DNA of 64,000 nucleotides from Streptomyces sp. NBC_01232 (GTDB lineage Bacteria; Actinomycetota; Actinomycetes; Streptomycetales; Streptomycetaceae): NCBI RefSeq assembly GCF_035989885.1, contig NZ_CP108518.1, positions 8,596,093 to 8,660,092 of the forward strand, read 5' to 3'. Shown piece by piece: positions 8,549 to 17,650 of this stretch (position 1 is its first letter; each line of letters starts with the position of its first letter). The notes under the pieces were generated by a model. It saw only the letters and a program-made list of their open reading frames with translations, ran no database searches and was not told where the DNA came from. The position numbers and the translations under genes were made by a program.

Positions 8549-10303
8549 GTGCGCAACCACCGACTCGTAATGACCGCTGCCCTCGTGGCCGCCGGTCTCG
8601 GCATCATCCCGGGCACCGCGCAGGCGGCGGATCCCGTACCCGCCGCGGCCGGTGTGGCCGAGGCGATAGCCGAGGCATCCACCTCCAAGGGCTTCCACAG
8701 CCCGGCCGACCGTACGATCCGTACCGCCCTGCCCGCCGCCACCGCCGCGGGCAACGGCAAGGCGAACGCCAAAACCGCCGCGCCACAGACCGCACAGGCC
8801 GCACAAGCCCCGCAGACGGCGCAGGCCGCACAGGACGGGCCGGCCGCACTGGACGCGGGAGCCAACCCGACCCTCGCGGTCGACGTCAGCGGCACCAGCT
8901 ACACCGCACACGGCATCGAGCTCACCACTCTGATCACCAGCGCCGACTTCGCACTCGGCGTCGTCATCGACTGGGGCGACGGGAAGACCGACACGCTCAC
9001 CGCCCAGGGCACCGCCGAGCTGCACCACTCCCACACGTACGACAAGTCCGGCGAGTACCAGGTCAAGGTGACGGTGACCGACACCGCCAACGCCGTCCAG
9101 GCCGTCAACGGAGGCGCCTTCCTCACCCCCGGCTCCGACTTCACCCCGCACACCCCGACCCGGCTCCTCGACACCCGCTACGGCACCGGCACCGGCGCAC
9201 CCGCGGCCAAGGTCCCCGGACAGGGCTCCGCCCGGGTCAAGGTGGCCGGCAACGCCTCCGTCCCGGCGGGCGTCACCGCCGTCGCCCTCAACGTCACGGT
9301 CACCGAGACCGTTGACAGCGGCTACGTGACCGCATGGCCCGGCACCGGCTACGACCGCCCGGGCACCTCCAACCTGAACTACACGGCCGGCCGGTCCGTC
9401 CCGAACCTGGTGATCGTGCCGGTCGGCGAGGACGGGTACGTGGAGCTCTACAACGGCGGCGGACAGCCGGTCGACCTGATCGCCGACGTCACCGGCTACT
9501 TCACCCGGGCCCAGGCCGCCGGCTACACCTCGATGGCGCCCGCCCGGTTCGTGGACACCCGTAAGGGCCTCGGCACCGGCACCGCCCCGGGCAAACTCGC
9601 CGCACGCAGCGCGTTCACGACCCGGATCAGCGGCCTGAACGGGGTGCCCGAGGGCATCACGGCCGTGGCGCTGAACGTCACGGTGACCGAACCCCAGGGG
9701 ACGGGCCACCTGACCGCCTACGGCGACGGGCCGGTCCCGACGGCATCGAACCTGAACTTCGTGACCGGCCAGACGGTCGCCAACGCCGTGATCGTGCCGG
9801 TGGCCGCGGACGGGACGATCAAGGTCTTCAACGGGGCCTGGATGCCGGCCCACGTGGTCGTCGACGTCGTCGGCTACTACAGCAAGGACAGCAAGGCCGC
9901 CTTCCTGCCCTTCACCCCGTTCCGCACGCTCGACACCCGCGAAGAGGCCTACGGCTGGCCCGGCGGCCGGTTCCGGGCCCGCGAGTACATCACGCAGGGG
10001 TTCACACCCGAGGCCGCGACGGGTGTCGAGGCGTACGTACTGAACACCACCGTCACCGAGACCGGCGGAGACGGGTTCCTCTCGGTGGAGCCGAGCCCCT
10101 ACCCGCTGCCGGCGCCCGGCGAGAGCGCCGCACCCGCCGCACCGCGCCCCGGCACCTCCACCCTGAACTGGACGGCCGGCGCGATCGTCCCGAACCTGGT
10201 GCAGGCCGGCGACGGCGACCACGGCGTCATCACCTTCTGGAACCAGGGCTACCAGGACGCCGACCTGGTGCTCGACGTCTTCGGCGTCTACCAGTCGAAG
10301 TGA
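8549..10303 (+). CDS. Secreted PKD-domain protein with three beta-repeat units
   Basis: This 584-residue exported protein starts at GTG 8549 behind a G-rich ribosome site. The signal peptide covers about residues 1-26. An Ala/Gln-rich low-complexity stretch follows, then a PKD-like domain around 110-170 with VIDWGDG and HSHTYDKSG. The rest is three copies of a roughly 110-residue unit. Each has LDTR near its start, VTAVALNVTVTE in the middle, SNLN plus VPNLVIVPV, and a final DVTGYF or DVFGVY. Similar repeats occur in many Streptomyces secreted proteins; ligand and role are not known to me. Confidence 0.75.
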   Translation: MRNHRLVMTAALVAAGLGIIPGTAQAADPVPAAAGVAEAIAEASTSKGFHSPADRTIRTALPAATAAGNGKANAKTAAPQTAQAAQAPQTAQAAQDGPAALDAGANPTLAVDVSGTSYTAHGIELTTLITSADFALGVVIDWGDGKTDTLTAQGTAELHHSHTYDKSGEYQVKVTVTDTANAVQAVNGGAFLTPGSDFTPHTPTRLLDTRYGTGTGAPAAKVPGQGSARVKVAGNASVPAGVTAVALNVTVTETVDSGYVTAWPGTGYDRPGTSNLNYTAGRSVPNLVIVPVGEDGYVELYNGGGQPVDLIADVTGYFTRAQAAGYTSMAPARFVDTRKGLGTGTAPGKLAARSAFTTRISGLNGVPEGITAVALNVTVTEPQGTGHLTAYGDGPVPTASNLNFVTGQTVANAVIVPVAADGTIKVFNGAWMPAHVVVDVVGYYSKDSKAAFLPFTPFRTLDTREEAYGWPGGRFRAREYITQGFTPEAATGVEAYVLNTTVTETGGDGFLSVEPSPYPLPAPGESAAPAAPRPGTSTLNWTAGAIVPNLVQAGDGDHGVITFWNQGYQDADLVLDVFGVYQSK

Positions 10304-10308
10304 TGCCC

Positions 10309-10340
10309 GGGGGGCGGCCCGCCCGCGCGCGCCGCCCCCT
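10309..10340 (+). terminator. Hairpin after the PKD-protein gene
   Basis: GGGGGGCGGC and GCCGCCCCCT form a ten-pair stem (one G-T) around a 12-base loop, starting six bases after the stop codon. There is no T tract, as usual in Streptomyces. Confidence 0.5.
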
Positions 10341-10378
10341 GCAAGCCCCCACCGGCCCGGCCGTCGTTGAATGGCGGC

Positions 10379-10705
10379 ATGGTCAGACGCAAGAAGGTGA
10401 AGAGGAAGCGCCCCGTCTTCGGCATTCCGAAGGGGATCGTCCTGCTGGCGACGCCGGAGGGCTGGCGCACCAGCATCCTCACCGTGGAAGGCGGAATGCT
10501 CTGCGGCCGCCTGGACGTGCCCACCGGCACCGGACCGCAGGAAGCACGGGCCGCGGCGGCGGTGATGGTGAGGGAACTCGCGCGCCACTTCCACGACACC
10601 GAGACCGAGGTGAAATGGGATCCGCCCCGGGAGCCCTGGTCATGGACCGCCCGGATCACCCCCACCGCCGGGAACGCACCTGCTTCGCCGGACACCGAAG
10701 ACTGA
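10379..10705 (+). CDS. Small basic hypothetical protein
   Basis: This gene encodes 108 residues with a very basic N-terminus (MVRRKKVKRKRP) and then a compact alpha/beta pattern containing TPEGWRTSILTVEGG. There is no signal peptide or membrane span. A TTG twelve bases upstream (10367) is an alternative start. It converges on the SpoIIE phosphatase gene. I do not recognise the family. Confidence 0.55.
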   Translation: MVRRKKVKRKRPVFGIPKGIVLLATPEGWRTSILTVEGGMLCGRLDVPTGTGPQEARAAAAVMVRELARHFHDTETEVKWDPPREPWSWTARITPTAGNAPASPDTED

Positions 10706-10730
10706 ACCGAACGGCAGACCCGGGCAGGGC

Positions 10731-11822
10731 TCAGGGCCTGCACAGCCGTACGGCGAGGGCGGCGATGTCGTCGTCGAGACCTCCTCTGCTGTAGTCGAGA
10801 AGGTCGCGGTGAAGGGCCGTGAGCAGCTCACGGGGCGGTGTCGGGGGCTGTCGGCGCATCCAGGCCGCCAACGGGAAGAACTCGCCGTCGCGGGCGCGGG
10901 TCTCGGCGATCCCGTCGGTATAGAGAAGCAGCAGGTCATCGGGGGCGAAATCGAAGGTGTCGACGTTGTAGTGGTCGCCGATCAGCTCCGCGAGACTCAG
11001 CAGCGCCGAAGGATTGGTGGGCTCCAGGAAACGGACCTTCCCGCCGTTCAGGAGCAGCGGCGGGGGATGCCCGCAATTGAGGATGCCGATACGTCTCCCC
11101 TCGTGCGGGATCTCGACGAGAAGGGCGGTGGCGAACCGCTCCATCGGCCCCTCGGGTGGAAAGGCGGCGTTGTAGCGGGTGCTGCTGGCATCCAGCCGGC
11201 GCGCGACGTTGACCATGTCCTTCTCGCTGTAGGCGGCCTCCCGGAAGGCATTGACGATCGCCGCGGCCGCCCCCACCGCCGGCAGGCCCTTGCCCCGCAC
11301 GTCACCGATGAGCAGCCGCACCCCGAAGGGCGTGTCGACCACCTCGTAGAAGTCCCCGCCGATGCGTGCCTCGGCCGCGGCCGCCAGGTACAGCGCCTCG
11401 ATCTCGATACTGCCGAAGCGGCGGGGCATGGGGCTGAGCACCACCTGCTGCGCCGCGTCGGCGACGAGCCGGACCTGGAAGAGGGTGCGCTCCCGCTGGA
11501 GCCGGACGTGGCTTCCGTACGCGGCCGCCACGGTGACCGCGATGATCCCCGAGGCCGTCCACCACGTCCCCAGATCGGGGAAGACGAAGCCGAGGCCGAT
11601 CATCAGAAGGAGGCAGACCGTCCCGAGCAGAACGGTGGGAAGCACCGGCCACATGGCGGCGGCGAGGGCCGGCGCTGCGGGCAGGAGACGGCTGAAGGCC
11701 ATTTCCGGAGGAGTGGCGTAGGCCAGGCTGGCGATGACGACGGTCAGGATGACCGGCGACAGCCGCACAAGTCTTCCCGGGCCGGGGCGCCGGCGGAGCC
11801 GCGGCCGTCCAGACTCGATCAC
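10731..11822 (-). CDS. Membrane-bound PP2C-family (SpoIIE) serine phosphatase
   Basis: The 363-residue protein has three to four hydrophobic helices in the first 110 residues and then a SpoIIE-type PP2C domain. The metal-binding motifs are visible: GGDFYEVV, GDVRGKG, NCGHPPPLL and YTDGIAE. Such phosphatases act on phosphorylated anti-anti-sigma or similar STAS proteins in Streptomyces stress and development signalling. The start is GTG at 11822. No kinase or STAS partner is adjacent, so the substrate is encoded elsewhere. Confidence 0.87.
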   Translation of the reverse strand: MIESGRPRLRRRPGPGRLVRLSPVILTVVIASLAYATPPEMAFSRLLPAAPALAAAMWPVLPTVLLGTVCLLLMIGLGFVFPDLGTWWTASGIIAVTVAAAYGSHVRLQRERTLFQVRLVADAAQQVVLSPMPRRFGSIEIEALYLAAAAEARIGGDFYEVVDTPFGVRLLIGDVRGKGLPAVGAAAAIVNAFREAAYSEKDMVNVARRLDASSTRYNAAFPPEGPMERFATALLVEIPHEGRRIGILNCGHPPPLLLNGGKVRFLEPTNPSALLSLAELIGDHYNVDTFDFAPDDLLLLYTDGIAETRARDGEFFPLAAWMRRQPPTPPRELLTALHRDLLDYSRGGLDDDIAALAVRLCRP

Positions 11823-12299
11823 ACTTCACAGAATATCTACGTAATGAGGGCATAGCGCTCTGACGATCAGAGCCGGCCGCCTGCCCCGGATCGCGGGGCC
11901 GCCCGGCCGCCGGCCGTCGCATCGAGCCCTGCAGGCAGGCCGACCAGGCAAAACGCCTGACATCCGCCCCCCGGCCCCCGGGCGGAGCCCCGGGGTTTCC
12001 GCAGACCGGAAACCCCGAAGCCCGCCCCGGAACCGGAGCCCCGGCGCGAGAACCCGGACGGGGCTCCGGCCCCACCGCGGAAATCCGACCCGCGGCCAGC
12101 CCCACGACGTCCACGCACACCCGGTCCGCTGCGTACCGGCCCGGAGAACGTCCGTACCGGCCCGGAGAACGACGACGCCGGGCCCGACGGCCCCAGGCAG
12201 CCGCCCACGGCCCGCAGGCCGCCCCGCACAGCCCCCGCGGCGCTCCGCGGCCGCGAGCGGGCCGGCGAGGGGGCCGGCGAGGCGGCGACAGGCCTGGGT
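11823..12299. other. Gene-free stretch with short repeats
   Basis: I see no convincing gene here. The sequence is dominated by CCGGAAACCCCG-like runs and contains a 19-bp unit repeated in tandem at 12132-12171. Confidence 0.5.
12132..12171. repeat. Two tandem copies of a 19-bp unit
   Basis: CGTACCGGCCCGGAGAACG occurs at 12132-12150 and again at 12153-12171, separated by TC. Confidence 0.8.
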
Positions 12300-12755
12300 T
12301 CAGCGACGAGGCCCGAGCGTCGGCAGCCCACCGGAGACCGTCCGCACACTGCGGCCCGTGCTCTTCCTGTCCGCGGCCCGTCTCGCGGCAGGCAACGCAC
12401 CGGCCATGCTCCGCAGCCGGCCCGCGGCTCCTGTGTCGCCGGCGCTTTCACACGCGGCAGCAGCACACCGCATGGCGGCCTGTGTCTGCCGCACCAGAAG
12501 GTCCCGGTGCGTCTCGAGGAAGCCGGTGACGCGCACAGCACCGGGAGCTCCGCGAACACACAGATGCAGCCGCTCCGGCCGGCCCGGCGGGGCGGGGGCG
12601 ACGTAGAGGCGGGCAGTGCTCTCACCCGTGGCGATCGCACCGATCGCCGCAAGCGTCTTCTCGTCGCCGGGCATGAGGACACGCTCGTACCGACCGGGAC
12701 TGCAGGGAGTCAGCGACGCTTCCGCCACCTGCCGGCCGCTCCATCGCACGCGCAT
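12300..12755 (-). CDS. Hypothetical protein
   Basis: A 151-residue frame with acceptable Streptomyces codon bias. Its middle (LMPGDEKTLAAIGAIATGES, then RLYVAPAPPGRPERLHL) reads like a folded alpha/beta protein. The C-terminal 40 residues are Arg/Ser-rich and less convincing. No domain is recognised. It could be a degraded gene. Confidence 0.4.
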   Translation of the reverse strand: MRVRWSGRQVAEASLTPCSPGRYERVLMPGDEKTLAAIGAIATGESTARLYVAPAPPGRPERLHLCVRGAPGAVRVTGFLETHRDLLVRQTQAAMRCAAAACESAGDTGAAGRLRSMAGALPAARRAADRKSTGRSVRTVSGGLPTLGPRR

Positions 12756-12841
12756 CCCGACGCCCGGCTCCAGAGGAATTCCGCGGCGGGGACGACAGCC
12801 GAGAGGAGTTCGCGGGCCGCGCCGCGGATCGGCACGTATGT

Positions 12842-12871
12842 CAGGCGCAGGCGCAGGCGCAGGCGCAGGCG
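12842..12871. repeat. Hexamer microsatellite (CAGGCG x5)
   Basis: Five perfect copies of CAGGCG lie in tandem between the hypothetical gene and the HopJ gene. Confidence 0.85.
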
Positions 12872-12929
12872 GTCGGCGGCGGGCGCGCGGGGAAGGCCGG
12901 GACCGCCCCGTTGCCGGTGCCGTCGTTGT

Positions 12930-13271
12930 TCAGCTCTTGCGGGTCAACGGCTGCCCGGCGAAGCGCACCCCTGCCAGGCCATGGGCCATGAGGTTGCGGA
13001 TGTTGCTGTGATCGGTGTCGTTCGGCGTTGCCAGCACGCTGCGGTAGTGCTCGCCGAACGCCTGCAGTGCTTCCTGGTCGCTCAGTCCTTCCAGCAGGGC
13101 CAGTGCCAGCGTCTTGCAGGAACCCTCGTTCTCACCTGCCGCGTTTTCCTGTTCACCGTTGCGGAATGCCTGCGGCTGGTATTCGAAATGCGCGGTGACG
13201 AACGCCAAGGTGTCGGCGAACTCGTGTTCACCTGACGCCAGGCTTGCCCGCAGCGGGTTCAGATCGGTCAT
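12930..13271 (-). CDS. HopJ-family protein
   Basis: The 113-residue protein matches the HopJ type III effector family: FADTLAFVTAHFEYQPQAF near the N-terminus, then NEGSCKTLALALL, FGEHYRSVL and HSNIRNLMAHGLAGVRFAG. The start ATG has a clear AAGGAG seven bases upstream. HopJ proteins are named after a Pseudomonas effector, but most members are small housekeeping-like proteins of proteobacteria with unknown function. No type III secretion genes are present here. Its codon use is less GC-biased than its neighbours, consistent with horizontal acquisition. Confidence 0.8.
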   Translation of the reverse strand: MTDLNPLRASLASGEHEFADTLAFVTAHFEYQPQAFRNGEQENAAGENEGSCKTLALALLEGLSDQEALQAFGEHYRSVLATPNDTDHSNIRNLMAHGLAGVRFAGQPLTRKS

Positions 13272-13665
13272 GTCGGACTCCTTGGGTTGAACAGACGCTC
13301 CGATTGCCGTCCGTGACCGGGGGACGATACCCCCCTTCAGCCAGCCGGCAGGAATCCCGCCACATACCGAAACGCGCGGCATCTCCGCAGGTCACGATGT
13401 GTGCGCTGGTGTGCCCCGCCGAGAGCCGCTTTGGGTCCGGGCACGCACCGTCCAGGCGTACCGGGACGCCCCGCACGCGTGGCCGGGGTCGGACTCTCGA
13501 GGGCCCCCGCTCCTCTCCGGAGCGTCCCGTTGGCCGTCAACTGCGGAGCGGGCAGGCCGCACGGAGCTCTCACGTACGCCGGTCGATGGTCACCGAAGTG
13601 CCGGAACTAGCCTGTGTCTGCGCCGGAACATGCCGCTCCGGTATATCGCGCGAGGTGGGGGACGT

Positions 13666-14211
13666 ATGGGCAGGACCGTGGGCTGGGGCCGTGGCGCAAA
13701 GTGGGCTGCGGCCGCGGCACTTGTGACCGCAGCCGTTGCCGGAGGGGTCGCCCTGATGGCGGCCCCGGCCGAGGAGTACCCCGCCGGCGACGGCTGGATC
13801 CGGGAACCGGCGTCGTCGAAGACCGCGCTCCGCGCCGCACGCGACCCCTCGCGGGCCGCGGTCTCGGCGGAACTCGCCGCCGCGGCCGCGGCCGCCGGGA
13901 TCCCTGCAGGCCCGGTCCCTACCTCGGACGGGGGCGGGACGGCCGACTGCATCGCGGACTGGACTGGCGACGGCCCCGCGGACGAGGCCCGACTGGCCGC
14001 CCTGGAGACCGCCTTGGAGGCACGCGGCTGGCAGGTCATGGCCCGCCGGGAGGGTCCCGTCCCGGGAGTGGCCCTGAGCAGCGGCCCCTGGCGGCTGGAG
14101 CTGCACAACGGAGGCCTCCTGAACACCGCCACCCTGGTCGCCAGGCGCATCACCGAGTCCTGCGACGAAGCATTCCGTCGCGAGGAGGAGACCCGGGGGC
14201 CACGAGGCTGA
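13666..14211 (+). CDS. Hypothetical single-pass or secreted protein
   Basis: This gene encodes 181 residues with an N-terminal hydrophobic segment (AAAAALVTAAVAGGVALMA, about residues 13-31) after a basic start, so it is anchored or exported. The remainder is Ala-rich and contains two cysteines (ADCIADW and ESCDEAF) that could form a disulfide outside the cell. The ATG at 13666 follows a GGTGGGG site. Hypothetical exported proteins of this type are common in Streptomyces. No function is evident. Confidence 0.6.
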   Translation: MGRTVGWGRGAKWAAAAALVTAAVAGGVALMAAPAEEYPAGDGWIREPASSKTALRAARDPSRAAVSAELAAAAAAAGIPAGPVPTSDGGGTADCIADWTGDGPADEARLAALETALEARGWQVMARREGPVPGVALSSGPWRLELHNGGLLNTATLVARRITESCDEAFRREEETRGPRG

Positions 14212-14281
14212 CCGGCCGGGCAGGTCAGCCTCGAACAGGTCTCCGGCCCGCCGCTGCCCACCTGTTCCAGAGCGTCTCCCC

Positions 14282-14449
14282 TCACCGGCCGCAGGTCATT
14301 TCGGCGAGCAGCAGGGCCGGCAGGACGCCGGGGGAGTGGGCCCCCAGGATCGGCGCGGCCTGCTGGAGGCGGTGCTGCTCGTGGGCGGGCAGGGACAGTG
14401 CCACGCAGGTGGCCTTGCCCAGGGTTCCGACGGAGTACGCGACGCACAC
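14282..14449 (-). pseudogene. C-terminal gene remnant
   Basis: On the minus strand a frame of 55 codons with very strong GC3 bias reads ...AYSVGTLGKATCVALSLPA... and ends in TGA. The only possible start is a GTG (14449) with no ribosome site, and the frame is closed just beyond. It looks like the end of a gene whose front was lost. I cannot name the family. Confidence 0.4.
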
Positions 14450-14537
14450 GGTGCGCCGGTCTGACGAACCTCTCGCGGTACGCCGTGAAGTGTCGGACCA
14501 TCAGTCAGTGGGGCATGTCACGACGGGGGAGGCCGGT

Positions 14538-14891
14538 ATGTCGCAGGGATGGAAGATCACGGTCATCGTGCTGGCGACGGCCGGCATTCTCTCCACACCG
14601 TTGCTCTGGCTGCTGGACAGCTCCGACGCGGGGCAACTGGCCGGGGCCTCCGTCCAGGCCGCTGCCGGCATCGCGGCCCTGGTATGGGCGCTGTTCCAGA
14701 CTCCGGGAAGCCGCACGGACGACGTGGCCGTCCGGACCGGACGAGCGCGGGCCGACGGCGGGGGCCATGCAGTTACCGGGGTGAGGCGTCCGGCAGGTCG
14801 GGGCGGTGGATCGGCGAATGCGGACCGGACCGGGAACGCCTCCGCCGACGGCGACGGCAGCGGCGCCGTCAGCGGGATCGACTACAGCTGA
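14538..14891 (+). CDS. Two-helix membrane protein with motif shared with adjacent NLR
   Basis: This gene encodes 117 residues. Two hydrophobic segments lie at about 5-27 and 36-54. The C-terminal half carries two copies of a Gly/Ala-rich motif: RTGRARADGGGHAVTGV (66-82) and RTGNASADGDGSGAVSGI (97-114). The same motif occurs twice at the N-terminus of the protein encoded 52 bp downstream. A GGGGGAGG site precedes the ATG. A membrane domain joined to a short motif shared with a neighbouring STAND ATPase is the layout reported for bacterial amyloid-signalling effector/NLR pairs. By analogy this could be a membrane-perturbing effector; that is inference. Confidence 0.7.
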   Translation: MSQGWKITVIVLATAGILSTPLLWLLDSSDAGQLAGASVQAAAGIAALVWALFQTPGSRTDDVAVRTGRARADGGGHAVTGVRRPAGRGGGSANADRTGNASADGDGSGAVSGIDYS

Positions 14892-14943
14892 CCGGCCAGG
14901 CCACAGCGCACCCGCACGACACAAGCCGCAGGGGGACGGTTGG

Positions 14944-17313
14944 GTGACCAGGAGAGACAAGCGTGAGCGAAGCGATCCGGACGCTGCCGATGCCCGGGTG
15001 GCCGTGACCGGCACCGGGAATGCCACGGCCGCATCCGGGGCGACAGCCGTGACCGGCTACCGCGGCCCGGCACCAGGGACCGGCGGTTTCCCCGACCTTC
15101 CGGCACGGGTATCAGGGACCGGGGATGCGAACGCCGCCGAGGGCGCCTTCGTCAACACCGGCTACATCGGCGAGATGAACGTCGACAAGCTGAACATGGT
15201 GCAGCAATGCACGCCCCGGGAGCCGGCCGCCTGGCCGCATCAGGTCGGCGTGATCCCCTCCCGAGCGAGGTCCTTCCAGCACCGCGCCGAAGCGCAACAC
15301 CTGCACACGGCGGTGGCAGACGGCGGCACGGCCCTGCTGTGCCGGGTCCTGACCGGCATGGGCGGGGTGGGCAAGACCCAACTGGCCGCCGACCACGCGC
15401 ACGCAGCGTGGCAGGACGGCGCGGTGGACGTGCTGGTGTGGGTCAGTGCCGACGGCCGCTCGGCGGTGGTCGCCGGGTACGCGAAGGCGGGTGTCGAGCT
15501 GTGCAGAGCCGACCCCAATGACGCGGAAGGTGCCGCCGTCTCGTTCCTGGCCTGGCTGGAACCCAAGCCCGAGGTGCGGCCCTGCCGCTGGCTGGTGGTG
15601 CTGGACGACGTCGCGGACCCGTCGGACCTGCGCGGCCTCTGGCCCCCGGCCAGCCCGCACGGGCGCGTCCTGGTCACCACTCGCCGCCGCGACGCCGCCT
15701 TGGCGGGCAACGGGCGTCGTCTGATGGAGGTCAGCTTGTTCACGCCAGCCGAGGCAGTCGCATACCTGAGCGAGATGATGGCCGTCCACGGCCGCACCGA
15801 ACCCGATGACCAGCTCGCTGCGCTTGCCGCCGATCTGGGGAATCTGCCGCTGGCCCTGGCCCAGGCCGCTGTCTACCTCGTCGACTCCGGCATGACGGTC
15901 GCGGCGTACCGGGCCCTGCTCGCCGACAGCGCCACTGCACTGGCGGACGCCGCTCCGGACACCCTGCCCGATGACCAGAAATACACTGTTGCAGCCGCTC
16001 TGACCCTGTCCCTGGACCGCGCCGACACCCTCCGCCCCGGTGGTCTGGCCCGTCCTCTGCTCCAGTTCGCCGCCTTCCTCGACCCCAACGGCATCCCTGG
16101 CGCCCTCCTGGCCAGCGCCCCTTTCCTTGACCACCTGAGCGCCCAGCGCACGTGCACCGGCCCCACCGACGCCTCACCCACCCCGCTCTCGGTCACGGCC
16201 GACGCTGCGGGCGCCGCACTTCGCGCCTTGCACCGGCTCCACCTGGTCGAGCACACTCCCGACACCCCCTACCAGGCAGTCCGTGTCCACCAGCTCATCC
16301 AGCGTGCAGTCTGTGGCACTCTCACCTCCGACCAGCGGGACGCGTTCGCTCGCACCGCTGCCGACGCCCTGACCGACGTGTGGCCCGCCATCGAACGCGA
16401 CACCAATCTCGCTCAGGCCTTGCGTGCCAACGCCACCACCCTCACCCACCACGCTGAGGACGCCCTCTACCGGCCCGGCGCACACCTTGTGCTGTACCGC
16501 GTCGGCCGAAGCCTCGGCGAGAGCGGACAGGCCGCCGCCGCCCGCGACCACTTCCAACACCTCACCGACTCCGCTTGCCGCTTTCTCGGCCCGGACCATC
16601 CCGACACCCTCGCCGCCCGCTACCACCTCGCTCGGTGGCGGGGCCGGGCGGGGGATACGCCAGGAGCCGTGGCCGCGTTCGCCGCACTGCTCGATGACCA
16701 ACTGCGTGTGCTTGGCGCCGACCACCCCGACACGCTCACCACTCGTCACAACCTGGCGCGCTCGCGAGGCGAGGCGGGGGACGCAGCCGCGGCCGCCACC
16801 GCCGAACTGCTCGAGGATCAGCTGCGCGTGCTGGGCCCGGACCATCCCGACACCCTCAACACCCGTCACGGCCTCGCCCGGTGGCGAGGTGAGGCGGGGG
16901 ACGTGGACGGCGCCGTGGCCGCGTTCGCCGCACTGCTCGATGACCAACTGCGTGTGCTTGGCGCCGACCACCCCGACACCCTCACTACCCGCCACGGCCT
17001 CGCTTGGTGGCGGGGCCGGGCGGGGGATGCGCCGAGTGCCGTAGCCGCGTTCGCCGACCTGCTTACCGATCGGCTGCGGGTGTTGGGCCCGGACCACCCC
17101 GCCACCCTCACAACCCGGTACAACCTTGCATGGTGGCTCTGGGAAGCGGGGGATGAGCAGGCGGCGGTCGAAAGCACAGCCGCGTTGCTGGTCGACCAGG
17201 CGCGGGTTCTGGGGGAGGACCATCCCCAGACCGTGCACGCCCGAGAGAGCCTTGCCCGGTGGCGGGCGGAGATCAAAACTGGGGGCGGGAACCGGGACGC
17301 CAAGTCGACATGA
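14944..17313 (+). CDS. STAND/NLR-like NB-ARC ATPase with TPR repeats
   Basis: The 789-residue protein begins at GTG 14944. Residues 20-40 and 55-75 hold two copies of the motif also found in the upstream membrane protein (TGNATAASGATAVTGY and TGDANAAEGAFVNTGY). The NB-ARC ATPase follows, with Walker A GMGGVGKTQ (138-146), Walker B WLVVLDDV, GRVLVTTRR and the GLPLA-like GNLPLALAQ. From about 540 on there are six TPR-like units, each with LGxDHPDTLxxR and AxWRGxAGD; the DNA repeats with about 126-bp spacing. STAND proteins oligomerise when their repeats sense a ligand. The pair probably forms a sensor-effector switch. Confidence 0.88.
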   Translation: MTRRDKRERSDPDAADARVAVTGTGNATAASGATAVTGYRGPAPGTGGFPDLPARVSGTGDANAAEGAFVNTGYIGEMNVDKLNMVQQCTPREPAAWPHQVGVIPSRARSFQHRAEAQHLHTAVADGGTALLCRVLTGMGGVGKTQLAADHAHAAWQDGAVDVLVWVSADGRSAVVAGYAKAGVELCRADPNDAEGAAVSFLAWLEPKPEVRPCRWLVVLDDVADPSDLRGLWPPASPHGRVLVTTRRRDAALAGNGRRLMEVSLFTPAEAVAYLSEMMAVHGRTEPDDQLAALAADLGNLPLALAQAAVYLVDSGMTVAAYRALLADSATALADAAPDTLPDDQKYTVAAALTLSLDRADTLRPGGLARPLLQFAAFLDPNGIPGALLASAPFLDHLSAQRTCTGPTDASPTPLSVTADAAGAALRALHRLHLVEHTPDTPYQAVRVHQLIQRAVCGTLTSDQRDAFARTAADALTDVWPAIERDTNLAQALRANATTLTHHAEDALYRPGAHLVLYRVGRSLGESGQAAAARDHFQHLTDSACRFLGPDHPDTLAARYHLARWRGRAGDTPGAVAAFAALLDDQLRVLGADHPDTLTTRHNLARSRGEAGDAAAAATAELLEDQLRVLGPDHPDTLNTRHGLARWRGEAGDVDGAVAAFAALLDDQLRVLGADHPDTLTTRHGLAWWRGRAGDAPSAVAAFADLLTDRLRVLGPDHPATLTTRYNLAWWLWEAGDEQAAVESTAALLVDQARVLGEDHPQTVHARESLARWRAEIKTGGGNRDAKST

Positions 17314-17338
17314 AGCTGCATCCGATCGGGGTCTCGCG

Positions 17339-17488
17339 GTGTCCGCGCTGCAGCTCGCCACCGACACCCGGATCGGCTACCGGCGCACCTCCTTCAAGTA
17401 CGGGAATGCCGGCGACATCCCGGCCGACGGCTGCAACACCCGCGCCGAGGTGCTCCTGGCCGAGGCGGTCGTGCAGGAGGTCGCTGCT
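17339..17488 (+). pseudogene. HNH endonuclease (DUF1524/GmrSD type) remnant
   Basis: Just after the NLR gene the translation reads LATDTRIGYRRTSFKYG followed by DGCNTRAEVLL. The second part matches the conserved DxDGCDTR-x-E-x-L segment of secreted HNH nucleases of the DUF1524 type. The catalytic DHxVPL region is missing and the frame runs into unrelated sequence, so this is a fragment. Confidence 0.5.
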
Positions 17489-17650
17489 GCGTCCGCCGGC
17501 CTCCGGGTACCGTCGCGGGCAGGCCCGGAGCTGTTGAAGGTAGCTCCGGGCCCTGCCGTGCGTGCGGGTCGTGTCGGACGATCTCCTCCGCCGGGATCCC
17601 CCGGCGTCGGTGGACCTCGTGCATGATCTCGCCGATGTAGGTGGCGGTCT

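Noticed and set aside
11867..12682. Minus-strand frame of 271 codons
   Set aside because: It is Arg/Pro/Gly/Ser-rich with no domain and overlaps the better candidate at 12300-12755.
16600..17200. DNA direct repeats of about 126 bp inside the NLR gene as a mobile or satellite repeat
   Set aside because: They follow the codons of the TPR units and are explained by protein repeats.
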